DNA from: Gammaproteobacteria bacterium
GTDB taxonomy: Bacteria; Pseudomonadota; Gammaproteobacteria; Pseudomonadales; Azotimanducaceae
Assembly (NCBI GenBank): GCA_030432795.1
Contig: JAUILW010000058.1
Location: forward strand, 1 to 12,020
Reading direction: 5' to 3'
DNA length: 12,020 nt
This document shows positions 1 through 7,369 of the stretch, one piece after another; positions within the stretch are counted from its first letter, which is position 1, and each line of letters opens with the position of its first letter. The notes under the pieces are model-generated. The model had not been told where the DNA came from. It saw only the letters and a program-made list of their open reading frames with translations, and did no database searches. The translations under genes and the position numbers were made by a program.

Positions 1-1458
1 CTCTTTGGTGCCTCCGCCAAGCTCGTGTGGGACATCGGCGAGGTGACGCTCACCTCGATCACGGCATTCGATACGTTCGAGCGCGTGGAATCCAACGACT
101 GGGACGGCGGCTTCTACAACGACTCGAGCAACATCAACACCACCGACCTGGATGTGTTCTCCCAGGAGCTGCGATTGTCCGGCAGCACCGACAATCTGGT
201 GTGGATCGCCGGCCTGTACTACTCCAAGGACGAGATGGATGAGTACTACCACTACTTCATGTCCGACTCCGTGTTCGGCCTCGGCTCCATACCGTTCGGC
301 GTCGGCCTTTTCGCGCCGACGCCGATCCTCGAGCTTGACACCAAGTACGAGCAGGAGACGGAGTCCAAGGCGGTGTTCGGTCACGTGGAGTGGCAGTTCA
401 CCGAACGCTGGCGTTTGACCGCGGGCCTGCGCTACACCGAAGAGGAACGGGACTGGAGCGGATGTACCTTCGTCGCGCAGGACGGCAGCCTGGCGAACTT
501 CCTCAATGCCCAGTTCGGCTCAACCCTCGGCCCGGGAAGCTGCGGCACCATCGATGACGATCCCACCTCGCCGACGTTCATCTTCGCCCTCATCGGCGGC
601 CCGAACGTGAACGATGCGTTCCATGTCTACACCGATTCCATTAGCACTGAGAAGTGGATGGGCAAATTGGTGCTCGACTTCATGATCAATGACGACGTGA
701 TGACGTATCTCAGCGTATCCAACGGCTTCAAGTCCGGCGGTTTCAACGGCGCCAACTCCAACACCACGCAGCAGCTGCGCCCGTATGAGGAAGAGGAGCT
801 CACCGCCATCGAACTCGGTATCAAGGCGACCTTGCTGGAAGGACGCATGCAGCTCAACGCTTCCGTGTTCGACTACGATTACGAGAACAAACAGGAGCAG
901 GACCGCGCGGTTACGTTCGTCGGCAACATCTCCGGCCTCACCAATGTCCCGGAGTCCACGGTGCAGGGTGCCGAGATCGACGTGCAGTGGCTTGTCACAG
1001 ATCGGCTCAGCGTCAACGCCAGCATCGCCTGGCTCGATACGGAGGTAGACAAGTGGCTGGCCGTGGACACGGCTGCCAGTGCCTGGCCGACCACGGTGTT
1101 CCGCGATGCCTCGGGCATCGAGCTCGCACAGGCGCCGGAGCTTTCCTACAACCTGCTCGTCAACTATGACATTCCGCTCGGCAATGACTGGCTTCTGCGG
1201 TTGGGTGCGGACATGAACTTCAAGGACGACACCTCGGGCGGTGCGCGGGTGCAGACGGCCACGGAGGACTACACCATCTACAACGCGCGGGTGGGCCTGG
1301 AGAGCGTAGCAGGCGGTTGGGGCGTGCAGCTGTGGAGCCGCAACGTCACCGACGAGTACTATTTTCCGGCCGCCCATACGGGTGGTAACGGTCCGTTCGT
1401 GCGCAGCGTCGGCCTGCCGCGCACGTACGGTCTGACCTTCACCTACAACACGCAGTAG
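1..1458 (+). CDS. TonB-dependent outer-membrane receptor, C-terminal part (5' partial)
   Basis: This is the beta-barrel part of a TonB-dependent receptor, which imports a ligand across the outer membrane using TonB-ExbBD energy. The frame is open from the first base; the in-frame GTG at 25 is not a real start. The signal peptide, TonB box and plug lie outside the window. About 485 residues are present. Barrel hallmarks are alternating aromatic/polar strands, a strand-turn segment ending RLTAGLRYTEEERDW, the family motif YLSVSNGFKSGGFNG (about 711-755), and a last strand with GLPRTYGLTFTY. Two cysteines in one predicted extracellular stretch (about 462-543) could form a loop disulfide. The protein ends TYNTQ rather than in the usual terminal aromatic residue, which is slightly atypical. 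The ligand cannot be read from the sequence. The gene is followed after 4 nt by the amidohydrolase, so the ligand may be that enzyme's substrate (inference). Confidence 0.93.
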   Translation, partial: LFGASAKLVWDIGEVTLTSITAFDTFERVESNDWDGGFYNDSSNINTTDLDVFSQELRLSGSTDNLVWIAGLYYSKDEMDEYYHYFMSDSVFGLGSIPFGVGLFAPTPILELDTKYEQETESKAVFGHVEWQFTERWRLTAGLRYTEEERDWSGCTFVAQDGSLANFLNAQFGSTLGPGSCGTIDDDPTSPTFIFALIGGPNVNDAFHVYTDSISTEKWMGKLVLDFMINDDVMTYLSVSNGFKSGGFNGANSNTTQQLRPYEEEELTAIELGIKATLLEGRMQLNASVFDYDYENKQEQDRAVTFVGNISGLTNVPESTVQGAEIDVQWLVTDRLSVNASIAWLDTEVDKWLAVDTAASAWPTTVFRDASGIELAQAPELSYNLLVNYDIPLGNDWLLRLGADMNFKDDTSGGARVQTATEDYTIYNARVGLESVAGGWGVQLWSRNVTDEYYFPAAHTGGNGPFVRSVGLPRTYGLTFTYNTQ

Positions 1459-1462
1459 CACC

Positions 1463-3187
1463 GTGCTACGCAAACTCGGCGCCATCCTTGCGATGGCGCT
1501 GCTCCTCTTCGGCTGTTCTGACAAGGCGGTGGATGCACAGGCCGCGGATCGTATCCTGACCGGCGGCCGCATCTACACCATGAATCCGGCGCAGCCCTGG
1601 GCGGAGGCCGTGGCTGTGCGCGACGGTCGCCTCATCGCGGTTGGGACGGCGCAGGATACTGACAAGCTGCGTTCCGACCGCACGGAGGTCATCGACCTGG
1701 ACGGCGCCTTTGCCATGCCGGGACTCATCGACGGTCACGCGCATCCCGCCTGGGGTGGGGTGATCGATCTCTACTTCTGTCGGTTTTCCGCGGCGGCACC
1801 CCCGGATGAGGTGGTGCGCACCATTGAAGGTTGCGTTGCGCAGGCCGACGATGCGACGGTGTGGATTCAGGGTGGTTTGTGGACGCCCAGATTCTTCGAG
1901 CAGTTCGGCATTGCCAACCCGAGGGATTGGCTCGATCGTATCTCCGGCGACAAAGCCATCGCGCTGAAGGACGATTCCGGGCACAACTTCTGGGTAAATT
2001 CCCGCGGGCTGGCGCTGCTTGGTATCGATGAGCGCAGTGAACCTCCACCCGGTGGCGTATATGCCCGCGATGCGACGGGCGAGCGGCTGAACGGCCTGCT
2101 CTTCGAGACGTTCGATGCGCTCAATCGTTCGTTGCCGCCGTGGGAGGTGCATCACTATGAGGCCGGCGCGCGCTACGCTCAGGCACAGGCCAACCGATTC
2201 GGCGTCACCGGCTTCAAGGATGCCAGCGCGTCCGTGCCTGAGCTTGCCGCCTATCAGCGCATCGATCAGGACAGTGGCCTGACGGTGCACGTGGCGGCAT
2301 GTCTGTTCGATCAGGCCGTTGGTGGCGAAACAGACGTTGCAGCCCTCGAAGTGCTGCGGGATCGTTACGCCAGCAAGCACCTGCACACCAACTTCGTGAA
2401 GATTTTCCTCGATGGCGTGCCCACCACCGCGCGCACTGCCGCCATGCTGACCCCGTATGCAGCCGCCCACGAAGGTGAAGAGCCGGTATACGGGCCGCTG
2501 CACCTGCAGCCGGAGGCGCTGGCGGATGCTGTAGTGCGCCTGGACGCCGCGGGCTTCGTGGTGAAGATTCACACCGCTGGAGATCGCGCGGTTCACGAGG
2601 GGCTGAACGCTATTGCCGCCGCTCGAGCGGCCAACGGGGCGAGCGATCGCCGTCACGAGCTTGCCCACGCGGGCTTCATAGCCGAAGAGGACATCCCGCG
2701 GTTCGCCGAGCTCAACGCGGTGGCAGATCTGTCGCCGTATTTGTGGTTTCCATCGGCCATTATCGCTGACGTGCGCGCAGCGCTTGGCGAGCGGGGGCAG
2801 GATTACTGGCCGAACCGGGACCTGCTGGATAGCAACGCGCCGGTGCTGGCCGGCTCCGACTGGCCGTCGGTTGCCGAAGACATCAACCCTTGGGTGGGTA
2901 TTGAGAGTCTGGTGACGCGGGCGCACCCGGCCGCCACACATGCGGGTGTCGCATGGCCGGAGCAGGCCATCAGCGTGCAGGAAGCGCTACGAATCTATAC
3001 CCGTGACGGAGCGGCGGCACTTGGCCTGGAAGATTTCGCTGGCGCTATCGAGACGGGCAAATCAGCCGACCTCGTGGTGCTGGACCGTAACCCGCTTGAG
3101 GTTGACCCCACAGACATTGGCGAAACCCGCGTGCGTCTGACGTTGTTTGAAGGCAACATCGTTTACGAGGGAAGAGAAGGCAGCTAG
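1463..3187 (+). CDS. Lipoprotein amidohydrolase, YtcJ/Amidohydro_3-like
   Basis: This is a metal-dependent hydrolase of the amidohydrolase superfamily (574 aa), the group that includes YtcJ-like proteins and N-substituted formamide deformylase. The substrate is unknown. Visible metal and active-site candidates are the HxH pair H92/H94 in MPGLIDGHAHP, K313 in FVKIFLDG, H370 with D374-R375 in IHTAGDRAV, H398/H402 in HELAHAGF, and D466 in GSDWPS. The C-terminus returns to the small beta domain (KSADLVVLDRNPLE). The N-terminus MLRKLGAILAMALLLFGC is a lipoprotein signal peptide with the lipidated cysteine at C18. Ser follows it, so there is no Asp at +2 and outer-membrane sorting is likely. The GTG start was chosen because it supplies the basic n-region; the internal ATG at about 1493 would not. 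No clear Shine-Dalgarno sequence is seen, so translation is probably coupled to the receptor gene 4 nt upstream. An exported location is unusual among amidohydrolases in general. Confidence 0.9.
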   Translation: MLRKLGAILAMALLLFGCSDKAVDAQAADRILTGGRIYTMNPAQPWAEAVAVRDGRLIAVGTAQDTDKLRSDRTEVIDLDGAFAMPGLIDGHAHPAWGGVIDLYFCRFSAAAPPDEVVRTIEGCVAQADDATVWIQGGLWTPRFFEQFGIANPRDWLDRISGDKAIALKDDSGHNFWVNSRGLALLGIDERSEPPPGGVYARDATGERLNGLLFETFDALNRSLPPWEVHHYEAGARYAQAQANRFGVTGFKDASASVPELAAYQRIDQDSGLTVHVAACLFDQAVGGETDVAALEVLRDRYASKHLHTNFVKIFLDGVPTTARTAAMLTPYAAAHEGEEPVYGPLHLQPEALADAVVRLDAAGFVVKIHTAGDRAVHEGLNAIAAARAANGASDRRHELAHAGFIAEEDIPRFAELNAVADLSPYLWFPSAIIADVRAALGERGQDYWPNRDLLDSNAPVLAGSDWPSVAEDINPWVGIESLVTRAHPAATHAGVAWPEQAISVQEALRIYTRDGAAALGLEDFAGAIETGKSADLVVLDRNPLEVDPTDIGETRVRLTLFEGNIVYEGREGS

Positions 3188-3191
3188 CGCG

Positions 3192-4694
3192 ATGAACAGC
3201 ACTCGCAGATCGTTTCTGGCTGGCACGATGGCGGCCACCGCGGCAGCGACGCTGCCCCCCCTTCTTGCAGCGTCTGACATCGTTGGCCTGTCGGCGCTGG
3301 AGCTGACCGCCGCCATCCGCGCACGGTCGGTATCCTGTGTCGAGGTGATGCAGGCGTATCTGGCGCACATCGAGCAGGTGAATCCTCGATACAACGCCAT
3401 CGTCAACCTGCGTGACGCCGACGCTCTGCTGGCGGAAGCCCGTGCCGCTGACGCGGATCTCGGCCGGGGTCACTACCGGGGCTGGATGCACGGCTTCCCC
3501 CATGCGGTGAAGGATCTGGCCAATGCTGCAGGCATGAAGACGACGCTTGGCTCGCCGATCTTTCGCGATCAGGTGGCAGCGGAAGACAGTCTGCACATCG
3601 CCCGCCTGCGCGAGGCGGGAGCGATCTTCATCGGCAAAACCAACGTGCCGGAGTTCGGATTCGGCTCGCAGAGCTACAACCCTGTGTTCGGCGCCACGTT
3701 GAACCCGTACGACGGTAAGAGTACCGCCGGTGGCAGCAGTGGCGGTGCGGCTGCGGCACTGGCGTTGAAACTCGTGCCGGTGGCGGATGGCAGCGACCTG
3801 ATGGGGTCGCTGCGCAACCCCGCGGCGTTCTGCAACGTGATCGGTTTCCGGCCAACGCCCGGCCGCGTGCCGCTGGCGGACGGCTTCATGGAAGAGCTGC
3901 CCTGCAACGGGCCCATGGGCCGCAATGTCAGCGACACCACGCGACTGTTGGCGAGCATGGCCGGATACCATCCGAAAAGCCCGTCTTCGCTCAACGAACC
4001 GACCGACCAGTTCCTGCAGCCCCTGGCGCGCGATTGGCGCGGCGCCCGCGTCGGCTGGCTTGGTGACTTTGATGGTTATCTTGCGACAGAGCCGGGCGTG
4101 CTCGACCTCTGCGAGAAGGCGCTGGATGGCTTCCGTGCGATCGGTTGTGCGGTGGAGGAAGCACTCCTGGATTTTTCCATGGACAGCCTCTGGCAGACCT
4201 GGCTGACGTTCCGGCACTGGATTGCCCGCGGTCGTGGGCTGGCACTCTTTGAGGATCCCACGCTGCGCGCGCAGCTCAAGCCTGAATTCGTCTGGGAAGT
4301 GGAAGGCGGAGCCGGCTTGAGCGCGGATGATGTCGCGCGCGCCTCCCGTGAACGCGCCCGCTACTACGGCGCGGTGCTGGCGGCGTTCGAGCGCTTCGAT
4401 TTTCTCGTGCTGCCCACGGCCCAGGTGTTTCCGTTTGCGGCCACCACGCACTGGCCGAAGGCGATTGCCGGACGGCAGATGGACACCTATCACCGCTGGA
4501 TGGAGATCGTCGTGCCAGGCACGTTGTCCGGATGCCCGGTGGCGGCAGTGCCGGCCGGCTTCGGAGAGCGGGGTCTACCGATGGGGCTGCAGATCATCGG
4601 CCCGCGGTACCGGGACTTCGCCGTGCTGCAGATGGCGTTCGCCTACGAGCAGGCGAGTCGCTGGAATCTTCTGCACCCGCCGCGGCTCGTCTGA
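3192..4694 (+). CDS. Tat-exported amidase (amidase-signature family)
   Basis: This amidase-signature hydrolase (500 aa, a normal length) cleaves a carboxamide to acid and amine or ammonia. The catalytic triad is complete: K107 in HAVKDL, the cis-serine S182 in AGGSSGG, and the nucleophile S206 in SDLMGSLRNPAAF. The spacings of 75 and 24 residues match those known in the family (FAAH: K142, S217, S241). The nucleophile motif reads DLMGS instead of the commoner DTGGS. The ATG at 3192 gives a twin-arginine signal, STRRSFLAG, followed by an Ala-rich hydrophobic stretch with cleavage near residue 27, so the enzyme should be exported folded to the periplasm. The in-frame non-ATG start at 3147 would bury this signal and overlap the previous gene. 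A purine-rich stretch (3171-3180) about 11 nt upstream can serve as ribosome binding site. The substrate is unknown; the adjacent malonate transporter suggests a malonic amide (inference). Confidence 0.93.
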   Translation: MNSTRRSFLAGTMAATAAATLPPLLAASDIVGLSALELTAAIRARSVSCVEVMQAYLAHIEQVNPRYNAIVNLRDADALLAEARAADADLGRGHYRGWMHGFPHAVKDLANAAGMKTTLGSPIFRDQVAAEDSLHIARLREAGAIFIGKTNVPEFGFGSQSYNPVFGATLNPYDGKSTAGGSSGGAAAALALKLVPVADGSDLMGSLRNPAAFCNVIGFRPTPGRVPLADGFMEELPCNGPMGRNVSDTTRLLASMAGYHPKSPSSLNEPTDQFLQPLARDWRGARVGWLGDFDGYLATEPGVLDLCEKALDGFRAIGCAVEEALLDFSMDSLWQTWLTFRHWIARGRGLALFEDPTLRAQLKPEFVWEVEGGAGLSADDVARASRERARYYGAVLAAFERFDFLVLPTAQVFPFAATTHWPKAIAGRQMDTYHRWMEIVVPGTLSGCPVAAVPAGFGERGLPMGLQIIGPRYRDFAVLQMAFAYEQASRWNLLHPPRLV

Positions 4695-4695
4695 C

Positions 4696-5070
4696 GTGGT
4701 GGTCTATGGTGTGGCGCTGCTGGCGGCCAGCATGCTGATCGGCATGGTGGCGGGGGATGCCTTGGGCGCGCTGCTCGGCGTGCAGGCCAATGTTGGTGGC
4801 GTGGGCATCGCCATGCTGCTGCTCCTCGTGCTCGCCAATATCTCTCGTGAACGCTTCGCGCTGAATCCGGCCACCGAGAGCGGCGTGAAATTCTGGGCGG
4901 CGATGTACATTCCCATCGTCATCGCCATGGCCGCCAAACAGAACGTGGTGGCTGCGGTCTCATCGGGCTGGCTGGCGGTGATCGCAGGCGTCGGCGCAGT
5001 GGTGGTCAGCTTTGCGCTCATCCCGGTGTTCACGCGCCTGGCCGGGCGGCGTGAGCGGGACCCGTCGTAA
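4696..5070 (+). CDS. madL: Malonate transporter, MadL subunit
   Basis: This is the small integral membrane subunit (124 aa) of the MadLM malonate transporter, known from Malonomonas rubra as a sodium-coupled malonate symporter. The start VVYGVALLAA, the segment VQANVGGVGIAMLLLLVLAN and the overall size match my knowledge of the family (TIGR00807 type). Predicted membrane helices lie at about residues 4-28, 33-49, 66-80 and 83-112, with a basic C-terminus (TRLAGRRERD). The GTG at 4696 was chosen because the protein then begins exactly as family members do. It lies 1 nt after the amidase stop with no visible Shine-Dalgarno sequence, so translational coupling is likely. The open frame extends further upstream, but that part only shadows the amidase. 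It overlaps madM by 1 nt. Confidence 0.9.
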   Translation: MVVYGVALLAASMLIGMVAGDALGALLGVQANVGGVGIAMLLLLVLANISRERFALNPATESGVKFWAAMYIPIVIAMAAKQNVVAAVSSGWLAVIAGVGAVVVSFALIPVFTRLAGRRERDPS

Positions 5071-5837
5071 TGGAGTTGATCGCCCAGGTACTGATAAAGA
5101 ACGGGCTCATCACCGCGTTTGTCTTCGTTGGCCTAGTGATGGCGGCTTCTTACTGGTTTTCGCGGGTACTCACCGGCGGGCGCATCGAAGGCTCCGCCAT
5201 CGCGATTACCGTGGGGTTGCTGCTTGCCTACATGGGTGGTATGCACACCGGCGGCAGCAAGGGGGTGGCCGACGTACCCTTGCTTGCCGGGGTAGGGCTG
5301 CTCGGCGGCGCCATGTTTCGAGACTTCGCCATCGTTGCCACCGCATTTGGCGCGGACCTGCGCGCCATTCGCGAAGCTGGACTGCTGGGTGCGGTATCCA
5401 TCGTGCTGGGTGTGGTGATCTCGTTTGCCGTCGGTGCGCTGGTGGCGGTGGCGTTCGGCTACACAGATGCGGTGTCCATCAGCACCATCGGTGCGGGTGC
5501 GGCTACGTACATCGTCGGTCCGGTGACCGGTACGGCGCTGGGCGCTGCTTCTGACGTCATCGCGCTGAGCGTTGCTGCGGGCTTGGTGAAATCGGTGCTG
5601 GTCATGGTCGGCACGCCGCTGGTGGCGCGCTTCATTGGCCTCGACAATCCGCAGTCAGCCATGGTCTACGGTGGTCTCATGGGCACCACAAGTGGCGTGG
5701 CAGGTGGGCTTGCGGCGACAGATCCGAAACTGGTGCCTTATGGGGCGATGACGGCCACGTTTTATACCGGCGTCGGCTGCCTGCTGGCGCCGTCGGTACT
5801 CTACCTGGCGGTTCGGTTTCTCACTCAGACCTTCTGA
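5070..5837 (+). CDS. madM: Malonate transporter, MadM subunit
   Basis: This is the large membrane subunit (255 aa, the usual length) of the MadLM malonate transporter in the inner membrane. Recognisable family segments are ELIAQVLIKNGLITAFVFVG at the N-terminus, GGAMFRDFAIVATAFG (79-94), GYTDAVSISTIGAGAATYIV (130-149) followed by GPVTG, and GGLMGTTSGVAGGLAATDPK (201-220). Several long hydrophobic helices alternate with Gly/Thr-rich stretches, typical of ion-coupled carriers. The start ATG overlaps the madL stop (TAATG), which keeps the two subunits in balance. The C-terminal 13 bp overlap the end of the opposing cyclase gene. The malonate assignment rests on family resemblance. None of the mad, mdc or mat malonate-breakdown genes is in the window, so a related dicarboxylate is possible. 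Confidence 0.93.
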   Translation: MELIAQVLIKNGLITAFVFVGLVMAASYWFSRVLTGGRIEGSAIAITVGLLLAYMGGMHTGGSKGVADVPLLAGVGLLGGAMFRDFAIVATAFGADLRAIREAGLLGAVSIVLGVVISFAVGALVAVAFGYTDAVSISTIGAGAATYIVGPVTGTALGAASDVIALSVAAGLVKSVLVMVGTPLVARFIGLDNPQSAMVYGGLMGTTSGVAGGLAATDPKLVPYGAMTATFYTGVGCLLAPSVLYLAVRFLTQTF

Positions 5838-5838
5838 G
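5824..5838. terminator. Possible small bidirectional hairpin over two opposed stop codons
   Basis: CTCAGA (5824-5829) and TCTGAG (5833-5838) form a perfect 6-bp inverted repeat around a 3-nt loop. The right arm carries most of the madM stop (TGA 5835-5837), and the left arm carries the cyclase stop on the other strand (TGA, 5827-5825). No T-run follows on either strand and the stem is short, so intrinsic termination is doubtful. The position between converging genes is the main argument for a role. Confidence 0.25.
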
Positions 5839-7369
5839 AGCGGCGATCGCTTTCCACTTCGGCGGTGGCTCCGGCTTCGGGCTTGATCTTGGTCACCCTC
5901 GAGTCGAATATGATGCTGCGGTTACGGCCGCCTTGTTTTGCTGCGTACAGCGCCTGGTCGGCGTGGTCGATGAGGGCCATGTAGTCGTCTGGCATGGAGT
6001 CGGTGCATGCCACGCCGAGGCTCGCCGTCATCTCCTGCAGGGGCAGGTTCTCGTTGGTTGCGGCGTCGGCGATCTGCAATCGCATGCGTTCTGCCACCTC
6101 GTGTGCCTGTTGGGCTGTGAGATCGGGCAGAACCACGACGAATTCCTCTCCGCCGTAACGCCCCACGAGGTCGTATTCGCGGCATTGAGCGGCCAGCGTG
6201 TTGGCGACCACGCGGATGCAATCGTCCCCTACCACGTGTCCGAAGGTGTCATTGATGCTCTTGAAGTGGTCGATATCCACCATGATGACGGAGAGCGGCC
6301 GGTCCTCGCGCATGGACTTGGCGAAGTCGGTTGCCAGGCGGGCCAGGAGCGCACGTCGGTTGTTGACCCCGGTCAACGGGTCCTGAGTGGCCAGTGCTTC
6401 GAGTTCTTTGTTCTTCTCCTGGATGGACACCTGCGAGTGCTTGAGCAGGCGCAGCGCATCCTGCAGATCGCGATTTTTCTCTTCGATTGCCGTCATGTCG
6501 TCGAATGTCACCAGAAGACCTTTTGCTTTTTCGTCTTCACCCGCCCCGACCACCGCGCAATTGACGATCAATCGCCGGCTCTGCTTGTCCGGGGTGCGCA
6601 GCGTCAGCGGCTCCTGTGATGCATAAGTTCCACCATCTTCCAGGGCGATGCGCCATGGCGCGAGCTGGTCTTCCGCGAACTCCCACGGCCACTCATCGAT
6701 ATGCTGGCCCATCAAGTCGCCGGGCGTGCGTCTGATGATGCGTCCCATGGCATCGTTCGCGAGCATCACCTGCAGCTTGGTGTCGAGGATGACGATCCCT
6801 TCCGACAGGAGGTTGAATGCGTTGTTGACGCGACCGGGAACTACCTGGCTTGGGTCAATCTGATTGAGCGCCTTGCGAAGAAACAAAAGATACAGAACAA
6901 AGCAGGAGATGCCGATGAAACCGAAGTAGGTGAGCTGTTTTGCAAGATCCTGTGTCTCCGCGAAGGCCACGCGCACCTCACCCCAGCGTCGATCGTTCTG
7001 AAAGATGGGAACCACCATTTGAGAGAGCGTTGACTCAGTGTCCGTGCTCAGCTGGTTCAGATCGCCACTAGCGGCCATGGTGGTTCCATTCGTAGTCGTC
7101 AGGCGCGCAGCGCCAACGTCCGTACTCCGGGTTACGAACGCATCCACCGTTTGGCGGATGGCCTGCTCGTTGCCGCTTCCAGCCAGCACGGTCAGCTGCA
7201 CGGCCAGTGCCTCCGACATAGCTTTGCGGGCGTCGCGTATTCCGGCGTCCACATCGCCGCGCAGCTTGAAGAAATCTGCGAACATCATCACGCTCAACGT
7301 GAGAAGTAGAATGCTGATCGTCAGCTTGAACAGCCTTGATCGCCAGATGTTCATCAGGGTACTAAGCAC
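5825..7369 (-). CDS. Membrane-bound diguanylate cyclase with periplasmic sensor, PAS and GGDEF
   Basis: This 514-aa enzyme should make c-di-GMP from two GTP at the inner membrane. In order it has TM1 (about 14-34), a periplasmic sensor of about 110 residues that I do not recognise, TM2 (about 147-167), a PAS domain (about 180-290), a coiled-coil stretch (about 292-326) and a GGDEF domain (about 329-488). The GGDEF domain shows DPLTGVNNRRAL, VDIDHFKSIND, the active-site GGEEF (406-410), the product-inhibition site RxxD (R397-D400) five residues before it, and AAKQGGRNR. There is no EAL domain and no HAMP. The GTG start at 7369 was chosen because AAGGA lies 8 nt upstream. The ATG at 7354 (509 aa) is an alternative without a Shine-Dalgarno sequence. 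With the GTG start, the gene overlaps the preceding giant surface-protein gene by 8 nt, implying co-transcription and coupled translation. At its 3' end it overlaps madM tail to tail by 13 bp. Confidence 0.93.
   Translation of the reverse strand: MLSTLMNIWRSRLFKLTISILLLTLSVMMFADFFKLRGDVDAGIRDARKAMSEALAVQLTVLAGSGNEQAIRQTVDAFVTRSTDVGAARLTTTNGTTMAASGDLNQLSTDTESTLSQMVVPIFQNDRRWGEVRVAFAETQDLAKQLTYFGFIGISCFVLYLLFLRKALNQIDPSQVVPGRVNNAFNLLSEGIVILDTKLQVMLANDAMGRIIRRTPGDLMGQHIDEWPWEFAEDQLAPWRIALEDGGTYASQEPLTLRTPDKQSRRLIVNCAVVGAGEDEKAKGLLVTFDDMTAIEEKNRDLQDALRLLKHSQVSIQEKNKELEALATQDPLTGVNNRRALLARLATDFAKSMREDRPLSVIMVDIDHFKSINDTFGHVVGDDCIRVVANTLAAQCREYDLVGRYGGEEFVVVLPDLTAQQAHEVAERMRLQIADAATNENLPLQEMTASLGVACTDSMPDDYMALIDHADQALYAAKQGGRNRSIIFDSRVTKIKPEAGATAEVESDRRSQKV

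Noticed and set aside
3147..3191. An upstream non-ATG start for the amidase adding 15 residues.
   Set aside because: It would overlap the amidohydrolase gene and push the twin-arginine motif away from the N-terminus. The ATG at 3192 gives a textbook Tat signal.
3255..3261. A run of seven C in the amidase signal-peptide region, a possible slippage or phase-variation site.
   Set aside because: The frame is intact through it, the run is short, and no regulatory arrangement supports phase variation.
1466..4493. Long minus-strand open frames (491 and 482 codons) opposite the amidohydrolase and amidase genes.
   Set aside because: Both lie opposite enzymes with intact catalytic motifs. Their translations are Arg/His-rich and featureless, as expected for reverse-frame artefacts of this codon usage.
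4327..4695. A longer MadL (247 codons) reading back into the amidase gene.
   Set aside because: The extra part is Arg/Ser/Pro-rich shadow sequence. MadL proteins are about 120-130 residues and begin at the Tyr-Gly-Val-Ala segment right after 4696.
5842..5856. A GCGATCGC palindrome and AGCG/CGCT arms after the madM stop, considered as a terminator.
   Set aside because: The stem is only 4 bp, no proper T-run follows, and it lies inside the cyclase coding sequence.
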